The notes under the pieces: model-generated
What the model was told of the DNA's origin: nothing
The model's database searches: none
Seen by the model: the letters and a program-made list of their open reading frames with translations, nothing else
Made by a program: the position numbers and the translations under genes
NCBI RefSeq assembly: GCF_025642155.1
Contig: NZ_CP106798.1
Location: forward strand, 1,736,001-1,800,000
DNA length: 64,000 nucleotides
From: Streptomyces sp. HUAS 15-9
Lineage (GTDB): Bacteria > Actinomycetota > Actinomycetes > Streptomycetales > Streptomycetaceae
Direction of reading: 5' to 3'
In this document: in pieces, positions 25,467 to 33,407 of the stretch
How the letters are laid out: every line of letters begins with the position of its first letter
Position numbering within the stretch: position 1 is the first letter of the stretch

Positions 25467-26153
25467 ATGGCGGGCAGGCCGCTGATCGGCATCAGCACCT
25501 ATCTGGAGTCCGAGGTGCGGTGGAGTGCGTGGGTGCTTCAGGCCGCGCTGCTGCCGGCCGGCTATCCGCGGCTGGTGCGGCGGGCCGGGGGGCTGGCCGC
25601 GATGCTGCCGCCCGATGAGCCGGAGCACGCGGCGGCGGTCGTGGCACGGCTGGACGGCCTGGTGATCGCCGGCGGTCCGGACGTCGAGCCGGTGCGGTAC
25701 GGCGCGGAGCGCGACCCCCGTACGGGACCGCCGGCCCGGGAGCGCGACGCCTGGGAACTCGCCCTGATCGACGCGGCGCTGGACGCGGGCGTACCGCTCC
25801 TAGGCATCTGCCGGGGCATGCAGTTGCTGAACGTCGCCCTCGGCGGCACGCTCACCCAGCACCTCGACGGCCACGCGGAGGCTCCCGGGGTGTTCAGCAG
25901 CCATCCGGTCAAGCCGGTGCCGGGAACACGGTACGCGCAGGCGGTCCCGGAGGAGACGTCCGTGCCCACGTTCCACCACCAGGCGGTGGACCGCCTGGGC
26001 GAAGGACTCCTCGCATCGGCATACGCGGCCGACGGCACGGTGGAGGCGATCGAACCGGCACTGGGCGACCGCTGGCTGCTGGGCGTGCAGTGGCATCCGG
26101 AGATGGGCGAGGACCTACGGGTGATGCGGGAACTGGTAAGAGCCGCTTCGTGA
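25467..26153 (+). CDS. Gamma-glutamyl amide hydrolase, class I glutamine amidotransferase fold (PuuD-like)
   Basis: 228 residues of the peptidase C26 family. The nucleophile Cys is in GVPLLGICRGMQLLNVALGG, and the His and Glu of the triad are in GVQWHPEMGED; VIAGGPDVEPVRYG is also typical. PuuD frees GABA from gamma-glutamyl-GABA; here the cluster predicts gamma-glutamylglycine or a related product giving glutamate plus the amino acid. GTGAGGACGT precedes the ATG. It follows the GntR/FadR regulator by 68 bases in the same direction. Confidence 0.9.
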   Translation: MAGRPLIGISTYLESEVRWSAWVLQAALLPAGYPRLVRRAGGLAAMLPPDEPEHAAAVVARLDGLVIAGGPDVEPVRYGAERDPRTGPPARERDAWELALIDAALDAGVPLLGICRGMQLLNVALGGTLTQHLDGHAEAPGVFSSHPVKPVPGTRYAQAVPEETSVPTFHHQAVDRLGEGLLASAYAADGTVEAIEPALGDRWLLGVQWHPEMGEDLRVMRELVRAAS

Positions 26154-26191
26154 CCGACGTCGGCCGCACCTGAGCGTTCACCCCCGCGTGG

Positions 26192-26211
26192 GGGGGCCGG
26201 GCAAGGCCCCC
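26192..26211. terminator. Hairpin between convergent genes
   Basis: GGGGGCC/GGCCCCC arms (26192-26198, 26205-26211) with a 6-base loop between the hydrolase and the convergent LysR gene. Confidence 0.6.
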
Positions 26212-26235
26212 AGGACGACAACGGTGCCCAAGCGT

Positions 26236-27177
26236 TCACCCTCGCGTCAGCGACAGCAGTTCCCGTGCCGGGCCCGTCGGGCGGTGGCCCGTGGGCCAGA
26301 CCGCGCGTAGGTCTCTGGCCAGCAGGATCCCGTCGACGGGGATGCTCACCAGGCGGCGCATGGCGAGTTCCTCGCGGACCGCGAGTTCGCTGAGGACCGC
26401 CGGGCCCGCCCCGCCGACCGCGGAGGCCTTCACCGCCGTGGTGGAGGAGAGCTCGATGAGGGGGCGGGCCAGGCCTCCGAGCGCCGCGTCGAGGACCTGA
26501 CGGGTACCGGAGCCGCGCTCGCGCAGGATCAGCGGGGTGGCCGCCAGTTCGGTCGCCGGGAGGGGCTGTCTGCGGCGGGCCCAGGGATGGCCGGGGGCCG
26601 TGACGACGATCAGGCGGTCATGGGCGATCACGGCGGAGTCCAGACCCGGAGGCACCGTCAGGCCCTCCACGAAGCCCACGTCGGCCTCGTCCGCCAGCAG
26701 GCGCTCCGCCACCGCCGCCGAGTTGCCGGCCAGCAGCGACACCGCCGTGTCGGGGCGGTCGGCGCGCAGCGCCAGCAGCCAGCCCGGGAGCAGGTACTCG
26801 GCGATCGTCATGCTGGCCGCGACCCGCAGACGTGAGTCGCGGCGGTCGCGCAGCGCCTGCGCACCCGCGTCGAAGGCCTCCGCCGCCTCCACGACCCGTC
26901 GGGCCCAGTCCGTCACCAGTGCGCCGACGTCCGTGAGCCGGGAGCCGCGCGGCGAGCGGTCCACGAGGGCCACACCCAGTTGGCGTTCCATCGAGCGGAT
27001 CCGGCTGCTGGCGGCGGGCTGGGTGATGCCGACCTCCCGCGCGGCCGCCCCGAGACTGCCCAGCCGGGCCACCGCCAGCAGCAGTTCCAGGGCCCCGAGA
27101 TCCGGCACCCGGTGCGCCAGGGTTCCCGGTCCGCGCCGCTCCCCCGCATCGCTCAGCCGCTCCTCCGTATCACTCAT
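26236..27177 (-). CDS. LysR-family transcriptional regulator
   Basis: 313 residues: an N-terminal HTH (LLLAVARLGSLGAAAREVGI, TQPAASSRIRSMERQLG) and the periplasmic-binding-like effector domain (RVAASMTIAEYLLPGWL, DVGFVEGLTVPPGLD, LILRERGSGTRQVLD). It is transcribed divergently from the TDT-family transporter, which it most likely controls. A perfect palindrome of LysR-box type (27175-27191) overlaps its own start codon, suggesting autorepression. No good ribosome site is seen. Confidence 0.92.
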   Translation of the reverse strand: MSDTEERLSDAGERRGPGTLAHRVPDLGALELLLAVARLGSLGAAAREVGITQPAASSRIRSMERQLGVALVDRSPRGSRLTDVGALVTDWARRVVEAAEAFDAGAQALRDRRDSRLRVAASMTIAEYLLPGWLLALRADRPDTAVSLLAGNSAAVAERLLADEADVGFVEGLTVPPGLDSAVIAHDRLIVVTAPGHPWARRRQPLPATELAATPLILRERGSGTRQVLDAALGGLARPLIELSSTTAVKASAVGGAGPAVLSELAVREELAMRRLVSIPVDGILLARDLRAVWPTGHRPTGPARELLSLTRG

Positions 27178-27191
27178 AAGACCAGCTTATG
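27175..27191. promoter_or_regulatory. LysR-type operator palindrome
   Basis: CATAAG-N5-CTTATG, a perfect inverted repeat containing the T-N11-A core of LysR sites. It covers the ATG of the LysR gene and lies 57 bases before the transporter start. Confidence 0.6.
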
Positions 27192-27247
27192 CCCTCATAG
27201 AGACGAACTCCCTGGTCGCAGCCGTGCGCCCGCGCGAGGGTCGAGCC

Positions 27248-28375
27248 ATGGTCACCGCATCCGTCCGCAATCTCGGCCCCAACTGGTACGCATCCGTCAT
27301 GGGCACGGCCGTCGTGGGGACGGCCGGCGCCGCACTCCCCCTGCACAGCGACGCCCTGCGCGTTGCGTGCACCGTCGTTTGGACGGCCTCGGGCGTACTG
27401 CTCGTGGTCCTCCTCGGCGCCCGCGCCCTGCACTGGACCCACCACCGCGACCAGGCCCGGGCCCACCTCCTCGACCCGGCGACGGCCCCGTTCTACGGCT
27501 GCCTGTCCATGGCCCTGCTGGCCGTCGGCGGCGGTGCGATGGCCATCGGACGGGACTGGATCGGAATCCGGGCGGCACTCGCCCTCGACGCCGTGCTGTT
27601 CGTCGCCGGTACGGTCGTCGGGCTCGCGGCCGCCGTCGCCGTGCCGTACCTCATGGCCGTACGACACCGGATCGAGCCGGGACAGGCCACACCCGTGTGG
27701 CTGCTGCCGCTGGTCGCCCCCATGGTGTCCGCCGCGCTCGGTCCTGCCCTCGTGCCCCACCTCCCGGCCGGACAGGCCAGGGAGACCCTGCTGCTCGCCT
27801 GCTTCGCGATGTTCGGGCTCAGTCTGCTCGCCACACTGCTGATGCTGCCCGTGGTCTTCGCCCGGCTGATCACCGCGGGCCCCCTGCCGCTCGCGCTCAC
27901 GCCGACGCTGTTCCTGGTCCTCGGGCCGCTCGGGCAGTCCACCACCGCCGTCGGGGCGTTCGCGGACTTCGCGCCCGGGGTCGTACCCGCCCCGTACGAC
28001 CAGGGTTTCGGTCTGCTCGCCGTCCTCTACGGGGTGCCGGTGATGGGCTTCGCGCTGCTGTGGCTCGGGCTGGCCGCCGCCCATGTGGTGCGGGCCCGGC
28101 GGCACGGGATGGGGTTCGCGATGACCTGGTGGGCGTTCACCTTCCCGGTGGGCACCTGTGTCACCGGGGCCGCGGCGCTCGCCCGGCACACGGGCCTTGC
28201 CGTGTACGGCTGGCTGGCGGTGGGGCTGTACGCCGTGCTCGTCGCGGCGTGGGCGGCGGCGGCCTGCGGCACGGCGCGCGGGCTGGTCAGCGGTGAGCTG
28301 CTCGCAGGGCCCCGGCCAGCACCCGCGGCGCCTCGGCCAGTGACGGGCCGTACCACGTCAGGTGCCGTCCGCTGA
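27248..28375 (+). CDS. TDT/SLAC1-family transporter
   Basis: A 375-residue polytopic membrane protein with about ten hydrophobic helices, of the tellurite-resistance/dicarboxylate transporter (SLAC1) family: opening GPNWYASVMGTAVVGTAG, PTLFLVLGPLGQSTTAVGAF and the late GMGFAMTWWAFTFPVGTCVTG are family hallmarks. Members carry anions such as malate, sulfite, nitrate or chloride; the cargo here is unknown. GAGGGT lies before the ATG. Its 3' end overlaps the convergent metal-receptor gene by 89 bases. Confidence 0.87.
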   Translation: MVTASVRNLGPNWYASVMGTAVVGTAGAALPLHSDALRVACTVVWTASGVLLVVLLGARALHWTHHRDQARAHLLDPATAPFYGCLSMALLAVGGGAMAIGRDWIGIRAALALDAVLFVAGTVVGLAAAVAVPYLMAVRHRIEPGQATPVWLLPLVAPMVSAALGPALVPHLPAGQARETLLLACFAMFGLSLLATLLMLPVVFARLITAGPLPLALTPTLFLVLGPLGQSTTAVGAFADFAPGVVPAPYDQGFGLLAVLYGVPVMGFALLWLGLAAAHVVRARRHGMGFAMTWWAFTFPVGTCVTGAAALARHTGLAVYGWLAVGLYAVLVAAWAAAACGTARGLVSGELLAGPRPAPAAPRPVTGRTTSGAVR

Positions 28376-29006
28376 CGAGGGCGCAGGGCAGGCCGGGGAA
28401 GGCCTCCGGGCCGTCCTCGGGCGTGAAGCGGTACGGCTCGTCCGGGAGGACGACCAGGTCCGGAGCCGCCGCCCGCAGCTCGTCGAGCGGGATCCGGGGG
28501 TAGCGGTCCGCGTGCCCCGCGTAGAGGTGGTCGACGCCCAGGCGCCCGAGTACGTCGCCCGCGAAGGTGTCCCGGCCCAGGACCATCCACGGTCGCCGCC
28601 AGATCGGTACGACCGCCGTGGCGCTGGGAGCGGGTGCCGGAAGCGACGACCAGGCGCGCTCCGCCTCCACCAGCCAGCCGGGGCGTTGCGGCGCGCCGCA
28701 CGCGGCCAGCACCCGGGTCAGCTCCCGGAAGGCCTGCGGCACGTCACGGACCTCGGTGACCAGCACCTGAAGGCCGGCCGCGCGCAGGGCGTCGAGGTCG
28801 GGGGCGCGGTTCTCCTCCTCGTTGGCGACCACCAGGTCGGGGGCCAGGTCCACGATCCGGTCGAGCCGGGGATTCTTGGTGCCGCCCACGCGGGTGACGT
28901 CCAGGCCCGCCGGATGGGTGCACCAGTCCGTCGCGCCGACCAGGACGCCGGGCGCGGACACGGCCACCGCCTCGGTGAGCGAGGGGACCAGGGAGACGAC
29001 CCGCAC
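28287..29006 (-). CDS. Helical-backbone metal receptor, cobalamin-binding-like protein
   Basis: 239 residues with the two-lobed BtuF/FhuD fold: MRVVSLVPSLTEAV, VGGTKNPRLDRIVDLAPDLVVAN, the long linker helix, WRRPWMVLGRDTFAGDVLGRLG and APDLVVLPDEPYRF. There is no signal peptide or lipobox, so unlike true substrate-binding lipoproteins it should be cytoplasmic; this subgroup is common in actinobacteria and its ligand is unknown. The GTG overlaps the stop of the XRE-cupin gene (TAGTG). Its 3' end overlaps the transporter gene on the other strand. Confidence 0.82.
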   Translation of the reverse strand: MRVVSLVPSLTEAVAVSAPGVLVGATDWCTHPAGLDVTRVGGTKNPRLDRIVDLAPDLVVANEEENRAPDLDALRAAGLQVLVTEVRDVPQAFRELTRVLAACGAPQRPGWLVEAERAWSSLPAPAPSATAVVPIWRRPWMVLGRDTFAGDVLGRLGVDHLYAGHADRYPRIPLDELRAAAPDLVVLPDEPYRFTPEDGPEAFPGLPCALVSGRHLTWYGPSLAEAPRVLAGALRAAHR

Positions 29007-29575
29007 TAGCGGGACCGGTCCTGGACCGCCTCGATGTGCTCGGCCACCGCCACGACGACCACGCGGGTGTCGGGCACCGTGGCCCGCCAGCGGTGCCGGA
29101 CCCCGCCCGTGAGGTAGAGGGTGTCGCCGCGGCCGAGCCGGTAGGCGCGCCCCTCCGCCTCGATCTCCACGGCGCCGTCGGCGACGTACATCAACTCGTC
29201 GTTGCGGTGCTGGAATTCACGTCCGGCGTCATGGTCGCCGGTGAACTCCGAGGCGTGCAGCTGATGGTGGCCGCGGACCAGGGAACGCACCCGGGGCGTG
29301 AAGTCCTGCTCGGGGCTGTCGGAGCACACGACGTCGACGCTGCAGGCGGGGTCGGCGGCGGCGAGGAGTTCGACGGCCGTCGTACGCAGGGCGTCGGCGA
29401 CCTTCTCCAGGGAGCCTGTGCTGGGGCGTGCCCGGTCGTTCTCGATCTGGCTCAGGAAGGGCACCGACAGTCCGCTGCGCTCGGATACGACGGCGAGGGT
29501 GAGCTCCAGCGCACGGCGTCGCCGCCGGACGGCCGCGCCCACCCGCACGGGCTGTTGTTCTTTGTGGTCGCCCAT
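29006..29575 (-). CDS. XRE-family regulator with C-terminal cupin domain
   Basis: 189 residues. HTH at about 15-70 (LTLAVVSERSGLSVPFLSQI, ENDRARPSTGSLEKVADAL) and a cupin at about 110-185 (HQLHASEFTGDHDAGREFQH, DTLYLTGGVRHRW). This two-domain class controls catabolic or stress genes by ligand binding in the cupin. The ATG at 29575 is chosen since GGAGGGAGCCGGAG lies upstream; an in-frame ATG 20 codons earlier lacks one. It forms an overlapping pair with the metal-receptor gene. TAGGGT at 29657-29662 is a possible -10 box. Confidence 0.88.
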   Translation of the reverse strand: MGDHKEQQPVRVGAAVRRRRRALELTLAVVSERSGLSVPFLSQIENDRARPSTGSLEKVADALRTTAVELLAAADPACSVDVVCSDSPEQDFTPRVRSLVRGHHQLHASEFTGDHDAGREFQHRNDELMYVADGAVEIEAEGRAYRLGRGDTLYLTGGVRHRWRATVPDTRVVVVAVAEHIEAVQDRSR

Positions 29576-29949
29576 CGCTCCGGCTCCCTCCTTCGCTCGT
29601 CGCTGAGCTCTGCGGGTGCCCGGCGTCGGGCACAACGCGTCTGATGAGTTCTCTGCACCCTACGCATGTTCGGCAAACCGTTTCATGCGGCCGTCACATC
29701 CATGTCACATCGCATGGGTGTGACCCTTACGGTTCGCGCCAGCGGACGAGCCCGTGCGCCCGCCCCCTCCTGGGGCCATGATCGTGCGTCACCCCCTCGA
29801 TACGGTGCGCGGTCGGCCGCTCCCGGTCGCGGCGCCGCGAAGCCCGGGCGAGGACGTAGCGCCGTGTGGTTGGCCGGATCCTTCTCGTGGGCGGTGAAGA
29901 CGCCTAGGATCACCGCCGGTGGCCGGCGTCACCGTTGGGGGGGACAACT
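29576..29949. other. Divergent intergenic region without a gene
   Basis: 374 bases between the XRE-cupin gene and the DUF2568 gene. It holds the possible -10 boxes TAGGGT (29657-29662, minus) and TAGGAT (29905-29910, plus). A TGTGACA-like half site occurs twice around 29694-29722. No coding signal or strong hairpin was seen. Confidence 0.5.
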
Positions 29950-30318
29950 GTGCAACGCCCGGACGACCGTCTTGCTTCCGCGCTCCGCTTCGCGACGGAA
30001 CTCGTGGCCTGGGTGGCCACGCCCTGGGCGCTGGCCGCGCACTCCTGGGCGTCGGCGGTGCTCGCGCCGGCACTGCTGATCGGTCTGCCGACCGTCTTCG
30101 CGACGCCGGGCGACAAGTCGAATGTGATCGTCCCCGTTCCGGGCGAGGTCACCATTCTGCTCGTGCTGCTCCAGTTCGGCGCGGCCGTGGTCTCCGCGTG
30201 GTACCTGTGGCCCGCCTGGGCGGCCGTACCGGTGTCCCTGCTCGCCGCCGTCGCCCTGTACACGGAGCGCCCGCGGTGGCGGTGGCTGCGGTCGCTGCCG
30301 GTTCGTGGCGGAGGGTGA
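29950..30318 (+). CDS. DUF2568 (YrdB-like) membrane protein
   Basis: 122 residues with four hydrophobic segments (FATELVAWVATPWALAAHSW, AVLAPALLIGLPTVFA, VTILLVLLQFGAAVVSAWYL, AVPVSLLAAVALY), matching the small DUF2568 family. The conserved FATPGDKS segment sits in the loop after the second helix. Function is unknown. The GTG at 29950 follows a GGGGGGG run at suitable distance. The exonuclease gene starts 6 bases after its stop, so the two may be co-transcribed. Confidence 0.8.
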   Translation: MQRPDDRLASALRFATELVAWVATPWALAAHSWASAVLAPALLIGLPTVFATPGDKSNVIVPVPGEVTILLVLLQFGAAVVSAWYLWPAWAAVPVSLLAAVALYTERPRWRWLRSLPVRGGG

Positions 30319-30324
30319 CCGTCA

Positions 30325-31269
30325 GTGCCGTACGGCATGATGCGAGGCGTGACCGGACGACTGATGCTCCTCGACACCGCCTCGCTGTACTTCCGCGCCT
30401 ACTTCGGCGTCCCCGACTCGGTGAAGGCACCGGACGGCACTCCGGTGAACGCCGTGCGCGGGCTGCTGGACTTCATCGACCGGCTGGTCAAGGACCACCG
30501 GCCCGACAGCCTGGTGGCCTGCATGGACGCCGACTGGCGGCCGCGGTGGCGGGTCGACCTGATCCCCTCCTACAAGGCGCACCGGGTGGCCGAGGAGCAC
30601 GAGGCGGGACCCGACGAGGAGGAGGTGCCGGACACCCTCTCCCCGCAGGTGCCGGTCATCGAGGACGTGCTGGACGCGCTGGGCATCGCGCGGGTCGGAG
30701 TGGCGGGGTACGAGGCCGACGACGTGATCGGTACGTTCACCGCGCGCACCGAAGGGCCGATCGACATCGTCACCGGTGACCGCGACCTGTACCAACTGGT
30801 GGACGACGCGCGCGGGGTGCGGGTGCTTTACCCCCTCAAGGGCGTGGGCACCCTGCAGATGACCGACGAGGCCCTGCTGCGCGAGAAGTACGGGGTGGAC
30901 GGCAGCGGGTACGCGGACCTGGCGCTGCTGCGCGGCGACCCGAGCGACGGACTGCCCGGTGTACCCGGCATCGGCGAGAAGACGGCCGCCAAGCTGCTGG
31001 CCGAGTTCGGCGACCTGGCCGGGATCATGGCGGCGGTCGACGACCCGAAGGCGAAGCTCACACCGTCGCAGCGCAAGCGCCTCGACGAGGCCCGGCCGTA
31101 TGTCGCCGTCGCGCCGAAGGTCGTCCGGGTGGCCGCGGACGTACCGCTGCCGGACGTCGACACGACGCTGCCGTGCACACCGCGCGACCCTGCGGGGCTG
31201 GACCGGCTGGCGGTGCGCTGGGGCCTGGGCGGTTCCCTGCACCGGCTGCTGACGACGCTGGAGGCCTGA
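30325..31269 (+). CDS. 5'-3' exonuclease (PolA N-terminal-like, FEN family)
   Basis: 314 residues from the GTG, related to the 5' nuclease domain of DNA polymerase I but stand-alone. Motifs: MLLDTASLYFRAYFG, ACMDADWRPRWRVDLIPSYK, GYEADDVIGTFTA, IVTGDRDLYQLVDD, and the helix-hairpin-helix GLPGVPGIGEKTAAKLLAEFG. Metal-binding acids are intact. It trims flaps and RNA primers in replication and repair. GGAGGG lies 10 bases before the chosen GTG; a GTG eight codons later (30349) is a possible alternative. Confidence 0.92.
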   Translation: MPYGMMRGVTGRLMLLDTASLYFRAYFGVPDSVKAPDGTPVNAVRGLLDFIDRLVKDHRPDSLVACMDADWRPRWRVDLIPSYKAHRVAEEHEAGPDEEEVPDTLSPQVPVIEDVLDALGIARVGVAGYEADDVIGTFTARTEGPIDIVTGDRDLYQLVDDARGVRVLYPLKGVGTLQMTDEALLREKYGVDGSGYADLALLRGDPSDGLPGVPGIGEKTAAKLLAEFGDLAGIMAAVDDPKAKLTPSQRKRLDEARPYVAVAPKVVRVAADVPLPDVDTTLPCTPRDPAGLDRLAVRWGLGGSLHRLLTTLEA

Positions 31270-31342
31270 GCGGCCCGAGTATTTTTCCGGCAAAACACGG
31301 TCACCCGGTCCGCATGATGGAAGTGTCACCCGAAAGGGGATG

Positions 31343-31361
31343 TTAACTTAGGTAAACCTAA
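31343..31361 (+). promoter_or_regulatory. Iron box (DmdR1/IdeR-type operator)
   Basis: The 19-base site beginning TTAACTTAGG and ending AAACCTAA agrees at 15 of 19 positions with the actinobacterial iron box. It lies 22 bases before the siderophore-interacting protein gene, so iron-dependent repression is expected. Confidence 0.75.
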
Positions 31362-31383
31362 CCAGTGGAGCAGGGAGGCCGAC

Positions 31384-32232
31384 ATGGCAGAGCGCCCGGG
31401 ACGCAGGCCGCGCAGGGCCCATTCCGCCCAGGTCGTTCGCACGCAACGGCTGAGCCCGCATATGCAGCGTGTGGTTCTCGGCGGTGACGGCCTCGCGGGC
31501 TTCGCGGCGGACACCTGCACCGACCATTATGTGAAGCTCCTGTTCGGCCCCGAAGGCGTGACCTATCCGGAGCCCTTCGACCTGCAGCGCATTCAGCAGG
31601 AGTTCCCGCGCGAGCAGTGGCCGGTGACCCGGACGTACACCGTGCGCGACTGGGACCCCGAGACCCATGAGCTCACCCTTGACTTCGTGGTCCACGGCGA
31701 CGAGGGCCTGGCCGGCCCGTGGGCGCTGCGGGCACGACCGGGCGACGTCGTACGGTTCATGGGTCCCGGCGGCGCCTACGCACCGGACGCGAAGGCCGAC
31801 TGGCATCTGCTCGTCGGCGACGAGAGCGCGCTGCCCGCGATCGCCCGCTCCCTGGAGGCGCTGCCCGAGGGCGCCAAGGCCATTGCCCTCGTGGAGGTTT
31901 CCGGTCCCGAGGAGGAACAGAAGATCGACTCCGACGTGGAGATCGTCTGGCTGCACCGCGGGTACCGGCCGATCGGCGAGACCCTGGTGGAGGCCGTGCG
32001 GGCGCTGGAGTTCCCCAAGGGCCGGGTGCACGCGTTCGTGCACGGCGAGGCGAGCTTCGTGAAGGAGCTGCGCCGGCTGCTGCGGGTCGAGCGCGAGATC
32101 CCGCGCGAGGACCTGTCGATCTCCGGCTACTGGCGCCTGGGCCACAACGAGGACGGCTGGCAGGCCTCCAAGCGGGAGTGGAACGCTCGCATCGAGGCGG
32201 AGCAGGAGGGCGGCTCGGCGGCCGCCGCGTGA
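31384..32232 (+). CDS. Siderophore-interacting protein (FAD-dependent ferric-siderophore reductase)
   Basis: 282 residues of the SIP/ViuB family, cytoplasmic flavoproteins that release iron by reducing ferric siderophores. The FAD-binding motif RTYTVRDWD, a phosphate-binding DFVVHGDEGLAGPWA and the NAD-domain WHLLVGDESALPAIARSLE with closing SGYWRLGHNEDGW are characteristic. GCAGGGAGG precedes the ATG. It is a single gene with an upstream iron box. Expected expression is under iron starvation. Confidence 0.94.
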   Translation: MAERPGRRPRRAHSAQVVRTQRLSPHMQRVVLGGDGLAGFAADTCTDHYVKLLFGPEGVTYPEPFDLQRIQQEFPREQWPVTRTYTVRDWDPETHELTLDFVVHGDEGLAGPWALRARPGDVVRFMGPGGAYAPDAKADWHLLVGDESALPAIARSLEALPEGAKAIALVEVSGPEEEQKIDSDVEIVWLHRGYRPIGETLVEAVRALEFPKGRVHAFVHGEASFVKELRRLLRVEREIPREDLSISGYWRLGHNEDGWQASKREWNARIEAEQEGGSAAAA

Positions 32233-32252
32233 GACGGCGGATCGAGGCGGCG

Positions 32253-32314
32253 GCAAGGACGTCAGTACTCGATCGAGCCGGGCGCGCAAGGACGTGGGCA
32301 CTCGATCGAGCCGG
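32253..32314. repeat. 29-base imperfect direct repeat
   Basis: Two copies (32253-32281, 32286-32314) sharing GCAAGGACGT and ACTCGATCGAGCCGG with a 4-base difference between. Each contains the palindrome CTCGATCGAG. They lie between the SIP and RluA genes. Confidence 0.75.
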
Positions 32315-32358
32315 AGGCGGCCGGGTCGGTGCCCGCACAGCGCCTACGCTGGGCACCG

Positions 32359-33312
32359 ATGAGACGCAAGACCCGCACCCCGCCCTCCCCCCTGCCCCAG
32401 CGCGAGGGGGTGGACCCGGTGCGGGTGCGGCTGCCCATGGCCGGGTCCTGGGCCACCGTGGGCGAGCATCTGGTGGAGCGGCTGTCCGGGGCCGGGCCCG
32501 GGGTCGTCGAGGCGATGCTGGACGCGGGGCGGATCGTCGGGGCCGACGGGCTGGCGGTGGCGGCCGACGCCCCCTATGTGCCGGGGATGTTCGTGTGGTT
32601 CCAACGGGAGCTCGCCGCCGAGGTGCCGGTGCCTTTCCCGCTGACGGTGGTGTACCGCGACGCGCATGTCGTCGTGGCCGACAAACCGCACTTCCTCGCC
32701 ACCACACCGCGAGGCAGCCATGTCACCGAGACCGCGCTGGCTCGGCTGCGGCGGGAGCTGGACCTTCCGGAGCTCTCCGCGGCGCACCGGCTGGACCGGC
32801 TCACGGCCGGACTGGTGCTGTTCACGGTGCGGCCCGCGGAGCGCGGCGCGTACCAGACGCTGTTCCGCGACCGGCTGGTGCGCAAGGAGTACGAGGCCGT
32901 CGCCCCGTACGACCCCGCGCTCGCCCTGCCCCGCACCGTGCGCAGCCGGATCGTGAAGGAGCGCGGGGTCATGGCCGCGCGGGAGGTCGAGGGCGAACCC
33001 AACGCGGTGACGCGGGCCGAGCTGATCGAGCACCGGGAGGGCGACGGCCTGGGGCGCTACCGGCTGACCCCCGACACCGGGCAGACCCATCAGCTGCGGG
33101 TGCATATGAACGCCCTGGGCGTGCCCGTCCTCGGCGATCCGCTGTATCCGGAGGTGACCGGCCCCGTGCCGGCCGGTGACTTCCGGCGTCCGCTCCAACT
33201 GCTGGCGCGAAGGCTGGAGTTCACCGATCCGGTCACGGGTGTGGAGCACCGGTTCTCCAGCGGGCGGGTGCTGGAGGCCTGGTCCTCGTATGCGCGGTGG
33301 GCCGGTCAGTGA
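32359..33312 (+). CDS. RluA-family pseudouridine synthase
   Basis: 317 residues converting uridine to pseudouridine in rRNA or tRNA. Motif I VVYRDAHVVVADKPHFLATT, the catalytic Asp in ELSAAHRLDRLTAGLVLF, LTPDTGQTHQLRVHMNALG and GDPLYPE are diagnostic. There is no S4 domain of usual form at the N-terminus, only a short Arg/Pro-rich head. No ribosome site precedes the ATG; TACGCT (32345-32350) lies 8 bases upstream, so a leaderless transcript is likely. Convergent with the conservon. Confidence 0.93.
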   Translation: MRRKTRTPPSPLPQREGVDPVRVRLPMAGSWATVGEHLVERLSGAGPGVVEAMLDAGRIVGADGLAVAADAPYVPGMFVWFQRELAAEVPVPFPLTVVYRDAHVVVADKPHFLATTPRGSHVTETALARLRRELDLPELSAAHRLDRLTAGLVLFTVRPAERGAYQTLFRDRLVRKEYEAVAPYDPALALPRTVRSRIVKERGVMAAREVEGEPNAVTRAELIEHREGDGLGRYRLTPDTGQTHQLRVHMNALGVPVLGDPLYPEVTGPVPAGDFRRPLQLLARRLEFTDPVTGVEHRFSSGRVLEAWSSYARWAGQ

Positions 33313-33407
33313 CCGCGCCACCAGCGCTTGACGCGCTGCCAGACACCGCGCGGGCGAGCCGGTGCCTGCGGTGCCGCGGGAGGTGCCGGAGCCGGGCTCG
33401 GGGGCGC

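Noticed and set aside
29657..29680. CGAACATGCG upstream of the XRE-cupin gene considered as a LexA box
   Set aside because: Only one half site resembles the actinobacterial LexA palindrome; the other arm (GTTCG) is missing.
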